Origin: JAHBTB01 sp964451255
Lineage (GTDB): Bacteria > Armatimonadota > Fimbriimonadia > Fimbriimonadales > Fimbriimonadaceae
NCBI GenBank assembly: GCA_964451255.1
Contig: CAYVHL010000005.1
Location: 62,001 to 126,000 of the forward strand
Direction: 5' to 3'
DNA: 64,000 nt
A program made the position numbers and the translations under genes. The notes under the pieces are model-generated. The model was given only the letters and a program-made list of their open reading frames with translations, was not told the DNA's origin and ran no database searches. Positions 56,627-64,000 of this stretch are shown piece after piece. Within the stretch, counting starts at the first letter, position 1. Every line of letters starts with the position of its first letter.

Positions 56627-59185
56627 ATGCGCGCGATCGTCACCCTCTTTGTACTCTTGCTGACGTTCGTCCGGCAGCCGGTCGTCGTCCGGGTCGGTCA
56701 GACCGGTGACGAAGCGTTCCTGCCGACCGGCCACCATGCCAGGGGTGCTGGCGAGTTCTTACAGTTTGCAGGTCGGCCCGTTGATGCTGTGGCATCCTTG
56801 GACGGGCGAAGGCTATATGTCAAAGACCGTGGCAGCGTCCGCGTAGTCGACGTTCCGACCTGGACTCTGAAGAGCGAGCTTCCGCTCAAAGGGGGGGCGT
56901 CGTTGGCCGGGATCGCGTTGTCTCCGGACGGAAGCCAGTTGGCGGTGACAAACGCGGACCGTTCGGTGGCGATCTATTCCGTCACTGGCGACATCGCATT
57001 GACCAAGACGCTGGACATCGAGCCATTGAAGCAAGGCTCCAAGCCCTATCCGATCGGCGTGATGTACGCGCCCGACGGAAACAGCCTCTATCTTGCCCTG
57101 AGCATGGAGAACCGAGTCGCAGAAGTAAACGTCGCTGACGGCAAGACCTTGCGGTCTGTAGATGTCGGTGTGGCGCCGTACGGTCTGGCGGCCACAAACG
57201 GGAGGCTGTTTGTCACCGAGATGGGCGGCCCTAGAGCCAAACCGGGCGATTTGACCTCCCCAAGCGCAGGAACTCCGACCGTCGTGGACAAGCGCGGGGT
57301 GGCCAAGAGCGGTTCCGTCAGCGTGATCGACATCGCGACGTTCAAGGTTTTGAAGCAAGTGGTGTGCGGACGACAACCTTCGGCGATCGTGGCGGATTCT
57401 CATCGCGGACGTGTGTACGTCGCTGAAACGAACGACGACGGTGTGCTGGTCTTGGACGGCGTGGGAAGCGTAGTCACCCGAATCGACGTCAAGCCCGACA
57501 CCGGCCTTCCGTTCGGCAGCATGCCGGACGCGCTGTCCCTCTCGCGGGACGGAGGCCGCCTCGTGGTGGCCCTCGCCGGAAACAACGCAGTCGCGGTCTA
57601 TCGGACCGCCGGCAAGCCGAAGCTTGAGGGTCTTGCCCCGACAGACTGGTACCCGATGGCGGCCGTCGCCACCGACAAAAACCTACTGGTGGTCAACAAC
57701 AAGGGCCTTGGCGCCCGCATCCGGACGCGTGATCCTAAAGGAGGCTGGAACTCTGGTGATGAAGAGGGGACGTTGCGGAAGCTGAGTTGGAATGACTTCT
57801 CATCCCACCAGGCCGACCTGGCCAAGCAAACCGTCGCAGACGCGGAGACGGCGAAGATCCAGGAGGCTGTGGCGGTCGCGCCGCGTTCGGACGCCAAGCC
57901 GGTTCCGATCCCTGAGCGGGTCGGAGAGCCGTCGGTCCTCAAACACGTGGTCTACGTCCTCAAGGAGAACCGCACCTATGACCAAATCTTGGGAGACATC
58001 GGCAAGGGCGACAGCGACCCTGCCCTATGCACTTTTGGCAGGCAGGTGACACCGAATCAGCACAAGATCGCGGAGGAGTTTGTTCTCCTCGACAACTACT
58101 ATTGCAACGGCGTCCTTTCCGCTGACGGCCACAGTTGGGCGACCGAAGGCAACTTAGCGCCCTATCTGAACCGCGCCTTCGGGGGCTTTACACGTAGCTA
58201 CACGTTCGGCGACGACCCGATCACGTACTCATCGAGCGGGTTCGTATGGGACGCGGTGATCGCTAGCGGAAGGCAGTTCCGTAACTACGGTGAGTTCCAC
58301 TACACCGAGCCCGTAGAAAAGCTCGACGGCAAGCAGATTTGGGACAAGTACAAGGCGGGCGAGCGCATCCCTTGGAAGCACGAGGTCGGAGTCGAGTCCA
58401 TGAAGAGGCTGGCGAACAAAGACTATCCAGGATGGAACCTGAACATCCCCGACCAGCTTCGAATGGACGTCTTCTTGAAGGATTTCGAGGAGTACAAAGC
58501 CAAGGGTTCGATGCCTGATTTCATCCTTCTGTATCTCCCCCAAGACCACACTGGTGGCGCTGTCTCACCTCGCTCTAACGTAGCTGATAACGATCTCGCG
58601 GTGGGGAGGCTGATCGATGCCCTGAGCCACAGCCAATTTTGGAAGGACACCGTGGTCTTCATCAACGAGGACGATCCTCAAGCCGGCTTCGACCACATCG
58701 ACGGGCACCGGTCCATGTGCCTCGTCGCGTCGCCGTATACGCGGGGAGGCAAGGTCGACAGCGACTTCTTCAACCAGTCATCGGTGTTGCACACGATCCA
58801 CCAGATCTTCGGGCTACCGCCAATGAACCAGATGGACGCTGCCTCGCCCCTCATGTCGTCGTGCTTCCACGACGACCCGGACATGACGCCGTTCGTAGCG
58901 GAAAAGAACCGCGTTCCGCTCGACGAGTTCCCTAAGAAGCCGTTGGCGCACGCCACAGCCTACGAAAAGGCGATCCTTGCCCGCGTCGCCCGAATCGACT
59001 TGCGGAAGCACGAGGTTCAGACTCCGGCGGACATGGACACCATGAACCGTTATGCCTGGGGCTCGACCCGGGGTTGGTCGACGCCCTATCCTGCCGACTT
59101 CGCCGGTGCCCACGGGCGCGGCTTGGCGTCCCGCGGGCTAAAGCTCGCCGACGGTGCAGGCGTCGAGGACGACGACGATGACTAG
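56627..59185 (+). CDS. Large secreted protein: beta-propeller fused to a PF04185-type phosphoesterase
   Basis: The 852-residue protein has a signal peptide (RAIVTLFVLLLTFVRQPV), then about 380 residues of seven-bladed YVTN-type repeats (ALSPDGSQLAVTNADRSV, VGVAPYGLAATNGRLFVTE, GRVYVAETNDDGVLVLDGV). A phosphoesterase domain (about 445-790) of the acid phosphatase/phospholipase C family follows: VVYVLKENRTYDQILGDI with the metal and nucleophile region, SADGHSWATEGNL, FILLYLPQDHTGG, FINEDDPQAGFDHIDGHR. The C-terminus ends VEDDDDD. Likely acts on phosphate esters outside the membrane. The preceding two-component system may regulate it. Confidence 0.85.
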   Translation: MRAIVTLFVLLLTFVRQPVVVRVGQTGDEAFLPTGHHARGAGEFLQFAGRPVDAVASLDGRRLYVKDRGSVRVVDVPTWTLKSELPLKGGASLAGIALSPDGSQLAVTNADRSVAIYSVTGDIALTKTLDIEPLKQGSKPYPIGVMYAPDGNSLYLALSMENRVAEVNVADGKTLRSVDVGVAPYGLAATNGRLFVTEMGGPRAKPGDLTSPSAGTPTVVDKRGVAKSGSVSVIDIATFKVLKQVVCGRQPSAIVADSHRGRVYVAETNDDGVLVLDGVGSVVTRIDVKPDTGLPFGSMPDALSLSRDGGRLVVALAGNNAVAVYRTAGKPKLEGLAPTDWYPMAAVATDKNLLVVNNKGLGARIRTRDPKGGWNSGDEEGTLRKLSWNDFSSHQADLAKQTVADAETAKIQEAVAVAPRSDAKPVPIPERVGEPSVLKHVVYVLKENRTYDQILGDIGKGDSDPALCTFGRQVTPNQHKIAEEFVLLDNYYCNGVLSADGHSWATEGNLAPYLNRAFGGFTRSYTFGDDPITYSSSGFVWDAVIASGRQFRNYGEFHYTEPVEKLDGKQIWDKYKAGERIPWKHEVGVESMKRLANKDYPGWNLNIPDQLRMDVFLKDFEEYKAKGSMPDFILLYLPQDHTGGAVSPRSNVADNDLAVGRLIDALSHSQFWKDTVVFINEDDPQAGFDHIDGHRSMCLVASPYTRGGKVDSDFFNQSSVLHTIHQIFGLPPMNQMDAASPLMSSCFHDDPDMTPFVAEKNRVPLDEFPKKPLAHATAYEKAILARVARIDLRKHEVQTPADMDTMNRYAWGSTRGWSTPYPADFAGAHGRGLASRGLKLADGAGVEDDDDD

Positions 59186-59204
59186 GGCTCAGGTGATAGG
59201 CGTG

Positions 59205-59218
59205 GACTGCTGGCAGTC
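59205..59218. terminator. Short perfect hairpin between convergent genes
   Basis: GACTGC and GCAGTC form a 6 bp stem around TG. It lies 20 bases after the phosphoesterase stop and 15 before the GH4 stop on the other strand. A run of T is missing. Confidence 0.4.
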
Positions 59219-59232
59219 GAAAGGGTCGAAAC

Positions 59233-60555
59233 TTACTTAAACCCAGGTAAGAACTGTGCCTCAGCCTCGAAAAGCTTGTCGACCATTTGCTTGATCTCTG
59301 CCGGGCAACACACGGCTGAGGTCAAGGGGTCGAAGTAGAGGGCCTGTGTCGCCAACGCCCGCGACTTCTGGATGGCGGCGTCGACGGCGATGTCGAACAT
59401 CCTCATGTTGCTGTCGCAGATGGCCGCCATCTGTTTGGGAAGGCGACCGAACCGGATCGGCTGGATTCGGTTGTGGTTGATCAGACACGCGACCTCGACG
59501 CAGCCGTCCTCGGGCAGGTTTTGGACACATCCGTTGTTCGGGACGTTGCCGTGGATGACGATGGGCACGTTCTTTTCTACTGATTCGATGATCCAGGCGC
59601 CGTATTCGAAAGAGCGGTCTAGCTTGATCTCTTCCTCGCCCGCGATCTGCTTCCGCCGTGACTCGTCTTGCCCCTTCCTCCAGTTCGGCCAATTGTCGGC
59701 GTAGAAACTCTCCTGCCCGCGATAGCCGGTGTCCGTGTACTTGTCCAGCAGGTCCTTGCGTTTGCGATAGTACGGTAGGTACTCGCTGAGATGGCCGCTC
59801 GACTCGGTGATGAACGCGCCGAAATGGAGCATCATGTCCGTCCGAACAGGCTCGTCTGTGGCGAATTTGGAAGACCTGTCAGACGCCTGACGCATCAACT
59901 CCGGATAAAGCGATCCATGGGGGCCGTTGAACTCCGTGAACCAAGCCAGGTGGTTGATGCCCGCACATTTCCACTGCACGTCTTCGTAAGGTACGTCCAC
60001 ATAGCCCGCCAGCATACGGGATGTTCCCTGGACGCTATGGCACAGACCGACGACCTCCATGCTTGTCGCCCGGCTGGACGCCAGGCAAAGCATGTTCATG
60101 GGGTTCGTGTAATTCAGTACTAGCGCGTGTGGACACAGGCGCTCGGCGTCCCGAAGTATGTCGAGCCACACCGGGATCGTCCTCATGGACTTCATCAGGC
60201 CACCGGGGCCGATCGTGTCGCCGATGTTCTGGCTGACGCCGAACTCGAGGGGGATGTCGTTGTCAAAGCGGACGCAATCGACGCCGCTGACTTCGATGGC
60301 GTTCACGATGTAGTCGGTGCCAGGAAGCAGTTCTTTGCGATCGGTGCTCGCCTTGACCGTCCACCGGTCAGCTTGGCCTGCCTTCTCGACGATTTTTTGA
60401 ACCAGCTGGCGGCTCAGCTCCATCCGCTCCACGTCAATGTCCACCAATCGTAGTTCGCCGCCCAGGTTTTCCGGGATCAGGACGACGTCCTTCATCACGC
60501 TGGCACAGAAGAAGGATCCCGCCCCGATCATCGTGACGTTGATCTTCCGTGGCAT
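59233..60555 (-). CDS. Glycoside hydrolase family 4 protein (alpha-galactosidase/6-phospho-glucosidase type)
   Basis: GH4 enzymes use NAD+ and a divalent metal in a redox hydrolysis. The 440-residue protein starts RKINVTMIGAGSFFCASV (NAD-binding), with LNYTNPMNM (N149-151 region), the metal Cys172-His173 in GLCHSVQGTS, and His202 in CAGINHLAWFTEF. EYGAWIIESVEKN and NVPNNGCVQNLPEDGCVEV complete the family. ATG 60555 is chosen by homology; ATG 60621 would add 22 residues. It is the last gene of a run with PfkB, murQ and a BadF-type kinase, after a 112 bp gap. Confidence 0.88.
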   Translation of the reverse strand: MPRKINVTMIGAGSFFCASVMKDVVLIPENLGGELRLVDIDVERMELSRQLVQKIVEKAGQADRWTVKASTDRKELLPGTDYIVNAIEVSGVDCVRFDNDIPLEFGVSQNIGDTIGPGGLMKSMRTIPVWLDILRDAERLCPHALVLNYTNPMNMLCLASSRATSMEVVGLCHSVQGTSRMLAGYVDVPYEDVQWKCAGINHLAWFTEFNGPHGSLYPELMRQASDRSSKFATDEPVRTDMMLHFGAFITESSGHLSEYLPYYRKRKDLLDKYTDTGYRGQESFYADNWPNWRKGQDESRRKQIAGEEEIKLDRSFEYGAWIIESVEKNVPIVIHGNVPNNGCVQNLPEDGCVEVACLINHNRIQPIRFGRLPKQMAAICDSNMRMFDIAVDAAIQKSRALATQALYFDPLTSAVCCPAEIKQMVDKLFEAEAQFLPGFK

Positions 60556-60667
60556 CCGACCAGGAAGTCCGTTTTTGGCGTCGGATTGGGTGTGGGCGGC
60601 GTGGCCTTCTGCTGTCGGCATGGTCTGTGATTGTGGCGCGATTCTTGGCGGCGATCTCACCCCTGAA

Positions 60668-61573
60668 TCAAATCTGGGCCATGAAACTTTCAATTTCCGA
60701 TCTGGTCGGCACGCTTGGGCCCGCTCCTGCCCGCGTCGTGGAAAGGGAGGCGGCCGCGACGGCGGTCGGTATCGACTCCTCGATGCCCCTGGACAGAACC
60801 ATCGCGGCAAGGACGCCGTTGAAGACGTCCCCGGCCGCGGTCGTGTCGACCGCTTGGACTTCTGGTGCCGGGAAGTGCCGGTGCGTCCGGCTGGTCACCA
60901 GGAAACACCCTCGAGAGCCCAGAGTGATGGCCACCGCACGGACACCTTCGTCAAGCAACTTGCGGCCGGCCACGACGCACGAATCTTCATCTACCGGTTC
61001 GACGCCGGTCAGCGCGAAGGCTTCCGTTTCGTTTGGTGTCAACAGGTCGAGACCCTCGAGCATCTTGCGGTCGAACATCCGCATGGGGGCAGGGTTCAAG
61101 ACTCGGTAGTGGCCCCCAACCCTCGCCGCTACGTCGGGGACCTCCAATTGGGAGAGGACGACCTCATGCTCGGTGAAGTCGACACGTCCATCCTCCCATT
61201 CGGGAAGGAAGTCTCTGGGGTGGAGGAGGTCGTTCGCGCCGGGAAACGCGCAGAGCATGTTCAAGCCATCGCCTTGCACCCAGATGTCGGCCTGGCCCGT
61301 CGGGGCCTTGTCCGTCCTGACAAGACCGCCAGTGTCCATGCCTTCGACGGCCATATAGTCGTGATAGAGTCCCCAACCTTCGTCGTTTCCAAGGCAGCCG
61401 ACCAAGAGGGTGTCGGCACCAAACCGATGTGCGGCCAGGGCCTGGTTGAATCCCTTCCCGCCAAGGTAGGTGCTCTTGGATCGCGCGAAGACCGACTCTC
61501 CTGGCCTAGGAAGGGCTTCGACGCAGCTCACTCTGTCCAAGAGCACACTGCCGATCACAACGACATCAGCCAA
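60668..61573 (-). CDS. PfkB-family carbohydrate kinase (ribokinase-like)
   Basis: The 301-residue protein has the ribokinase motifs: VVVIGSVLLDRVSCV, the GGKGFNQALAAHRFG di-Gly pair, VLNPAPMRMFDRKM, LLTPNETEAFALTG and DTTAAGDVFNGVLAAM with the catalytic Asp. Substrate may be ribose or an amino-sugar derivative, given its neighbours. It starts with TTG 61573, behind GGAGACAGACAA. It lies 28 bp after murQ in the same direction. Confidence 0.9.
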   Translation of the reverse strand: MADVVVIGSVLLDRVSCVEALPRPGESVFARSKSTYLGGKGFNQALAAHRFGADTLLVGCLGNDEGWGLYHDYMAVEGMDTGGLVRTDKAPTGQADIWVQGDGLNMLCAFPGANDLLHPRDFLPEWEDGRVDFTEHEVVLSQLEVPDVAARVGGHYRVLNPAPMRMFDRKMLEGLDLLTPNETEAFALTGVEPVDEDSCVVAGRKLLDEGVRAVAITLGSRGCFLVTSRTHRHFPAPEVQAVDTTAAGDVFNGVLAAMVLSRGIEESIPTAVAAASLSTTRAGAGPSVPTRSEIESFMAQI

Positions 61574-61601
61574 TTGTCTGTCTCCCGGTGCGACGGGTGG
61601 T

Positions 61602-62417
61602 TCAGCGGCTTGCAGCGCGGACCACGTCCAACACGTTGCGGACGCTCCAGTTGTTGGATTCCAACAAGCGCCAAGCCTCCTCTTCGGTCACTGGAGACAG
61701 TTCGCGGACGATGCGGACGCACCGTTCCTTGAGCTTTTGGTTCTTTGCCTTGACGTCCACCATCAGGTTTTCGACGACTTTGCCGTTCAACACCATGGCG
61801 GCGGTCGATATCCGGTTCAGGGCCATCTTTTGGGATGTCCCTGCCTTGAGACGAGTGCTGCCCGTGAGCACCTCCGGGCCGGTGTCGAGCAAGATCGGCA
61901 GGTCGACCTGCTCCAGGATCGGCGCGGCCTTGTTGTTGGCGATCCCGCACGTCCACAGCCCCTTTTGGTTCGCATGCTTGACGGCAGTGAGCACAAACGG
62001 GGTCCGTCCGCTGGCCGCGATGCCTATGACGACGTCACGCTGGTCGAGCTTGAGCTCGTTCATCGCTTCGATCGCGGCATGGTCACTGTCTTCGGCGTCC
62101 TCTATAGCCTTCTGGCCCGCTGCCGATCCCCCGGCTACGACGGCGACAAAGAGGGCCGGGTCGGTGCCGAATGTCGGCGGCATTTCCGCCGCGTCCATGG
62201 TCGCAATGCGCCCGCTCGTCCCTGCGCCGACATATATCGTGCGGCCGCCTTCGCGAAATGCCCGGGCGACTCGCTCCGAAGCTTCGGCGATCGCAGGCGC
62301 GGCGGCTTCCAAAGCTCGAAAGACGACGCGCTCTTCCTCGTCCATCAATCGCACGATTTCGTTCGCGGACATTTTGTCCAAGCCGATAGATCTGGGGTTC
62401 CTAGCTTCGGTGCTCAT
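61602..62417 (-). CDS. murQ: N-acetylmuramic acid 6-phosphate etherase
   Basis: MurQ cleaves the lactyl ether of MurNAc-6-phosphate to GlcNAc-6-phosphate and D-lactate in cell-wall recycling. The 271-residue protein has TEARNPRSIGLDKMSANEIV, the SIS-domain sugar loop YVGAGTSGRIATMDAAEMPP, PPTFGTDP, IGIAASGRTPFVLTAV, EVLTGSTRLKAGTSQKMALN and the C-terminal UBA-like helix. It is about 30 residues shorter than the usual 300. Its ATG overlaps the kinase stop (ATGA), so they are coupled. The call is secure. Confidence 0.94.
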   Translation of the reverse strand: MSTEARNPRSIGLDKMSANEIVRLMDEEERVVFRALEAAAPAIAEASERVARAFREGGRTIYVGAGTSGRIATMDAAEMPPTFGTDPALFVAVVAGGSAAGQKAIEDAEDSDHAAIEAMNELKLDQRDVVIGIAASGRTPFVLTAVKHANQKGLWTCGIANNKAAPILEQVDLPILLDTGPEVLTGSTRLKAGTSQKMALNRISTAAMVLNGKVVENLMVDVKAKNQKLKERCVRIVRELSPVTEEEAWRLLESNNWSVRNVLDVVRAASR

Positions 62418-63352
62418 GAAGGGTCTGCCGCTGGTTGGGCGTCTAGATAGATCTTACGGGCGAGCGCCACCGCTCCGTTCACGGGGTCTAGGTCAAGGAC
62501 CGCGCTCGCATAGCCGCCCTTGTCGCCCAGGTATGTCCGTGCATGGGAAGCCATGGCGTCATCAAACACCTTCTTGGCAAGTTTCGGCCCGTTCCACACG
62601 CCGCCCGTCAGTCCGACCTGCCAGACGCTCAAGTTGGGTAAGACCGTGTTCAGGTGGGTGGCGACCTCCCGGGCAAGGCAACCGACCGCGCCTGTTACGG
62701 CGTCTTGCGCGTATTGGTACCCATTGTGAGCGTCGCCGAGGACGTGCGGTGCGATCTTGGCGATCGCCGCAGCGGGCGACTGCATTTTGTATACGGTGGC
62801 TACGGCCGCCGCAGGCAGGCGTGTGCCGAAGACCTGCTCGATCGCGGCCCACGTCTCTTCGCTGGCGTCTGGCGGGACCGCCTCCAAGAGGAGCGATCGG
62901 AGGCCCCAACGTCCGATGTCGAATCCGCTTCCCACGTCTCCCAAGAGCGGGCCGCCGCCGCCTGATTTCACGATTCTTCCGTCGACCATGCTCGCGATCA
63001 CCGAGCCGGTGCCGGCCGCGACGATGACGCTTGTCCCAGGAGGCGCGGACGCTACCGCCGCCCCGTAATCAGGCATGGCGACCGCCTTGGCGCCTTGAAA
63101 CAGTTTTGCAAGTTCAGCGTCGGCCCGGTGGCGGTCTTCGTGGGTCAGCAGGCCGGCGAAACAACCGGCGACAAAGTCGGCCCGGGGGCACTGCATGGCA
63201 AGTTCCGCCAGCGAAGCCTTCCAAACTCCTTCGGGTGTGCTGGCCAGGTTTGCCGGGCCAGCGGTTGCCTCGGCCAGTACTTTCCCTGTCCCGTCCTCCG
63301 CACGGAGGCGCGTCTTGGTGCCTCCCGCGTCCAATCCGACAAACACCGGCAT
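62414..63352 (-). CDS. BadF/BadG-type sugar kinase, probable N-acetylglucosamine/MurNAc kinase
   Basis: The 312-residue protein has the ASKHA ATPase folds: VFVGLDAGGTKTRLRAEDG (phosphate 1), VIVAAGTGSVIASMVDG, SGGGGPLLGDVGSGFDIGR (phosphate 2) and LTGGVWNG (adenosine). Relatives in this family phosphorylate GlcNAc, MurNAc or glucosamine (MurK type). It is the first gene of a four-gene cluster with murQ, PfkB and GH4, so MurNAc/GlcNAc phosphorylation is the natural reading. The upstream TATCTT hexamer lies 9 bases before the ATG. Confidence 0.85.
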   Translation of the reverse strand: MPVFVGLDAGGTKTRLRAEDGTGKVLAEATAGPANLASTPEGVWKASLAELAMQCPRADFVAGCFAGLLTHEDRHRADAELAKLFQGAKAVAMPDYGAAVASAPPGTSVIVAAGTGSVIASMVDGRIVKSGGGGPLLGDVGSGFDIGRWGLRSLLLEAVPPDASEETWAAIEQVFGTRLPAAAVATVYKMQSPAAAIAKIAPHVLGDAHNGYQYAQDAVTGAVGCLAREVATHLNTVLPNLSVWQVGLTGGVWNGPKLAKKVFDDAMASHARTYLGDKGGYASAVLDLDPVNGAVALARKIYLDAQPAADPS

Positions 63353-63532
63353 CGACGAGCCAAGATACCACCAGGTACAGCCATCCCAACATGGCCCCGA
63401 CCGCGTAACATATCAAGGGAAAGCAGTGAACATTGAAAAACCTCACTCCAAACGGCCTGGAATGTAGAAACCTGATCTCAGACTCGGCGTAGAAATGGCA
63501 AATAATGAGTATGCGATTCAAGGTGACCAAGG

Positions 63533-63943
63533 ATGACGAAAGACGTGTTCCATGACATACCGGCCAAGTGCCCGGTGACAGGTGAGCCCCTCTTTGTGAG
63601 CGAGCTCAGCTCGGTCAGCGGTGACGTCACAATCCGCGGTCGTTTCAAGCTCCCACAGACGACCCGGCTCGACCAGGACCAGCAGCGCTTCCTCGAAGTG
63701 TTCATCCGTGCGCGCGGTGTGATCAGCACGATGGAGAAAGAGCTGGGCCTGAGCTATCCGACAGTCCGAGCCAGGCTGGACGGGCTCTTGGACGCGCTTG
63801 GTTACGAGCCTCTGAAGACTTCAGGAGGCAAGGAAAACGGGCGCGCGACCGACGCGAAGCGTCGGGTGCTCAAGTTGTTGGAGGAAGGCAAACTATCAGC
63901 CGCCGATGCCAAGGCGAAATTGAAGGAACTGGGATCGAAATGA
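63533..63943 (+). CDS. DUF2089-like regulatory protein
   Basis: The 136-residue protein starts DVFHDIPAKCPVTGEPLFV, a one-sided zinc-ribbon-like CP-T-G motif, then VTIRGRFKLPQTTRLDQDQQ, and a helix-turn-helix (VISTMEKELGLSYPTVRARL), the DUF2089 arrangement. The C-terminus has a helix with RRVLKLLEEGKLSAADAKA, a SHOCT-like motif. AAGG precedes the ATG. Its stop overlaps the start of the next gene (ATGA). Members are thought to be transcriptional regulators. Confidence 0.85.
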   Translation: MTKDVFHDIPAKCPVTGEPLFVSELSSVSGDVTIRGRFKLPQTTRLDQDQQRFLEVFIRARGVISTMEKELGLSYPTVRARLDGLLDALGYEPLKTSGGKENGRATDAKRRVLKLLEEGKLSAADAKAKLKELGSK

Positions 63944-64000
63944 AGGAAGAGACCATCCGCATCATGAAGTTGGTCAAGGAAGGGAAGCTCTCACCCGAAG
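63940..64000 (+). CDS. Truncated gene starting with a SHOCT-like motif, cut by the window edge
   Basis: Twenty residues are visible, MKEETIRIMKLVKEGKLSPE. The motif resembles the C-terminal helix of the preceding protein and the start of YvlB/DUF4097-type proteins. It is translationally coupled to the DUF2089-like gene (ATGA overlap). What follows is outside the window. Confidence 0.55.
   Translation, partial: MKEETIRIMKLVKEGKLSPE

Noticed and set aside
1..64000. CRISPR arrays, insertion sequences, prophage or integrase genes
   Set aside because: No regularly spaced direct repeats, no transposase or integrase motifs and no terminal inverted repeats were seen by eye.

Overview
The window looks like GC-rich chromosomal DNA from a member of the Armatimonadota, most likely class Fimbriimonadia. 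The best pointers are two prepilin-like secreted proteins whose N-terminus runs from FTLIELLVVIAIIAIL into FPVFAQAK, two PEP-CTERM proteins, a futalosine-pathway menaquinone enzyme (mqnC), and housekeeping genes that fit no better-known phylum. The taxonomic call is inference from protein style, not from a database search. I see no phage, transposase, integrase or CRISPR array. Almost everything is ordinary chromosomal content with short spacers.

Layout. 1-5.9 kb: the 5' part of rpsB, a divergent AraC regulator/PhyH dioxygenase pair, a Tat-exported metallophosphoesterase, a small Cys-rich protein, aat, a DinB-fold protein and a PLP trans-sulfuration enzyme. 6-10.5 kb: a tight information-processing operon rpoZ-dnaJ-prmA-rsmE-rph-rdgB. 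10.6-14.3 kb: secreted or unknown proteins and two DinB-fold proteins. 14.4-16.4 kb: groES-groEL behind a CIRCE operator. 16.5-25.6 kb: a dehydrogenase, an aldo/keto reductase coupled to a beta-lactamase-fold hydrolase, an acyltransferase-like membrane protein, a two-domain MetH with no cobalamin domain, an SRPBCC-ArsR pair with a perfect palindrome at its start, and mqnC. 25.6-30.7 kb: a more accessory stretch with a membrane zinc-ribbon protein, a hairpin-rich non-coding element, clpB with a HAIR-like operator, and small membrane proteins. 30.7-41.1 kb: CBS protein, beta-helix/PA14 protein, prepilin-like protein, mazG and a parvulin, a second PLP enzyme, Eis-like GNAT, Lrp, TPR and Tat/NHL proteins. 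41-50 kb: VOC/AraC pair, ABC-F, EamA transporter with Gfo/Idh/MocA oxidoreductase, PEP-CTERM protein, hppD, a second prepilin-like gene coupled to a 56-aa membrane protein, and a methyltransferase. 50-54.4 kb: tRNA-Thr(CGT), dps, pirin, a second PEP-CTERM protein, a PRPP-synthetase-like protein and a small beta-carbonic-anhydrase-like protein. 54.4-59.2 kb: an OmpR/PhoB-type two-component system behind a Pho-box-like direct repeat, next to a large secreted phosphoesterase. 59.2-63.4 kb: an amino-sugar recycling operon (BadF-type kinase, murQ, PfkB kinase, GH4). The right edge carries a DUF2089-type regulator coupled to a truncated gene.

How the parts work together. The heat-shock genes appear to be under two different repressor systems: groESL with CIRCE (HrcA type) and clpB with a HAIR-like site (HspR type). 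Many genes have a -10-like TANNNT hexamer exactly 6-7 bases before the start codon and no Shine-Dalgarno sequence, which suggests frequent leaderless transcription. Other genes have clear Shine-Dalgarno sites or 4-base stop/start overlaps. The findings I rate highest are this leaderless signature, the truncated MetH, the hairpin repeat element at 25969-26327, the two-component system with its putative operator and phosphoesterase, and the MurNAc recycling operon.
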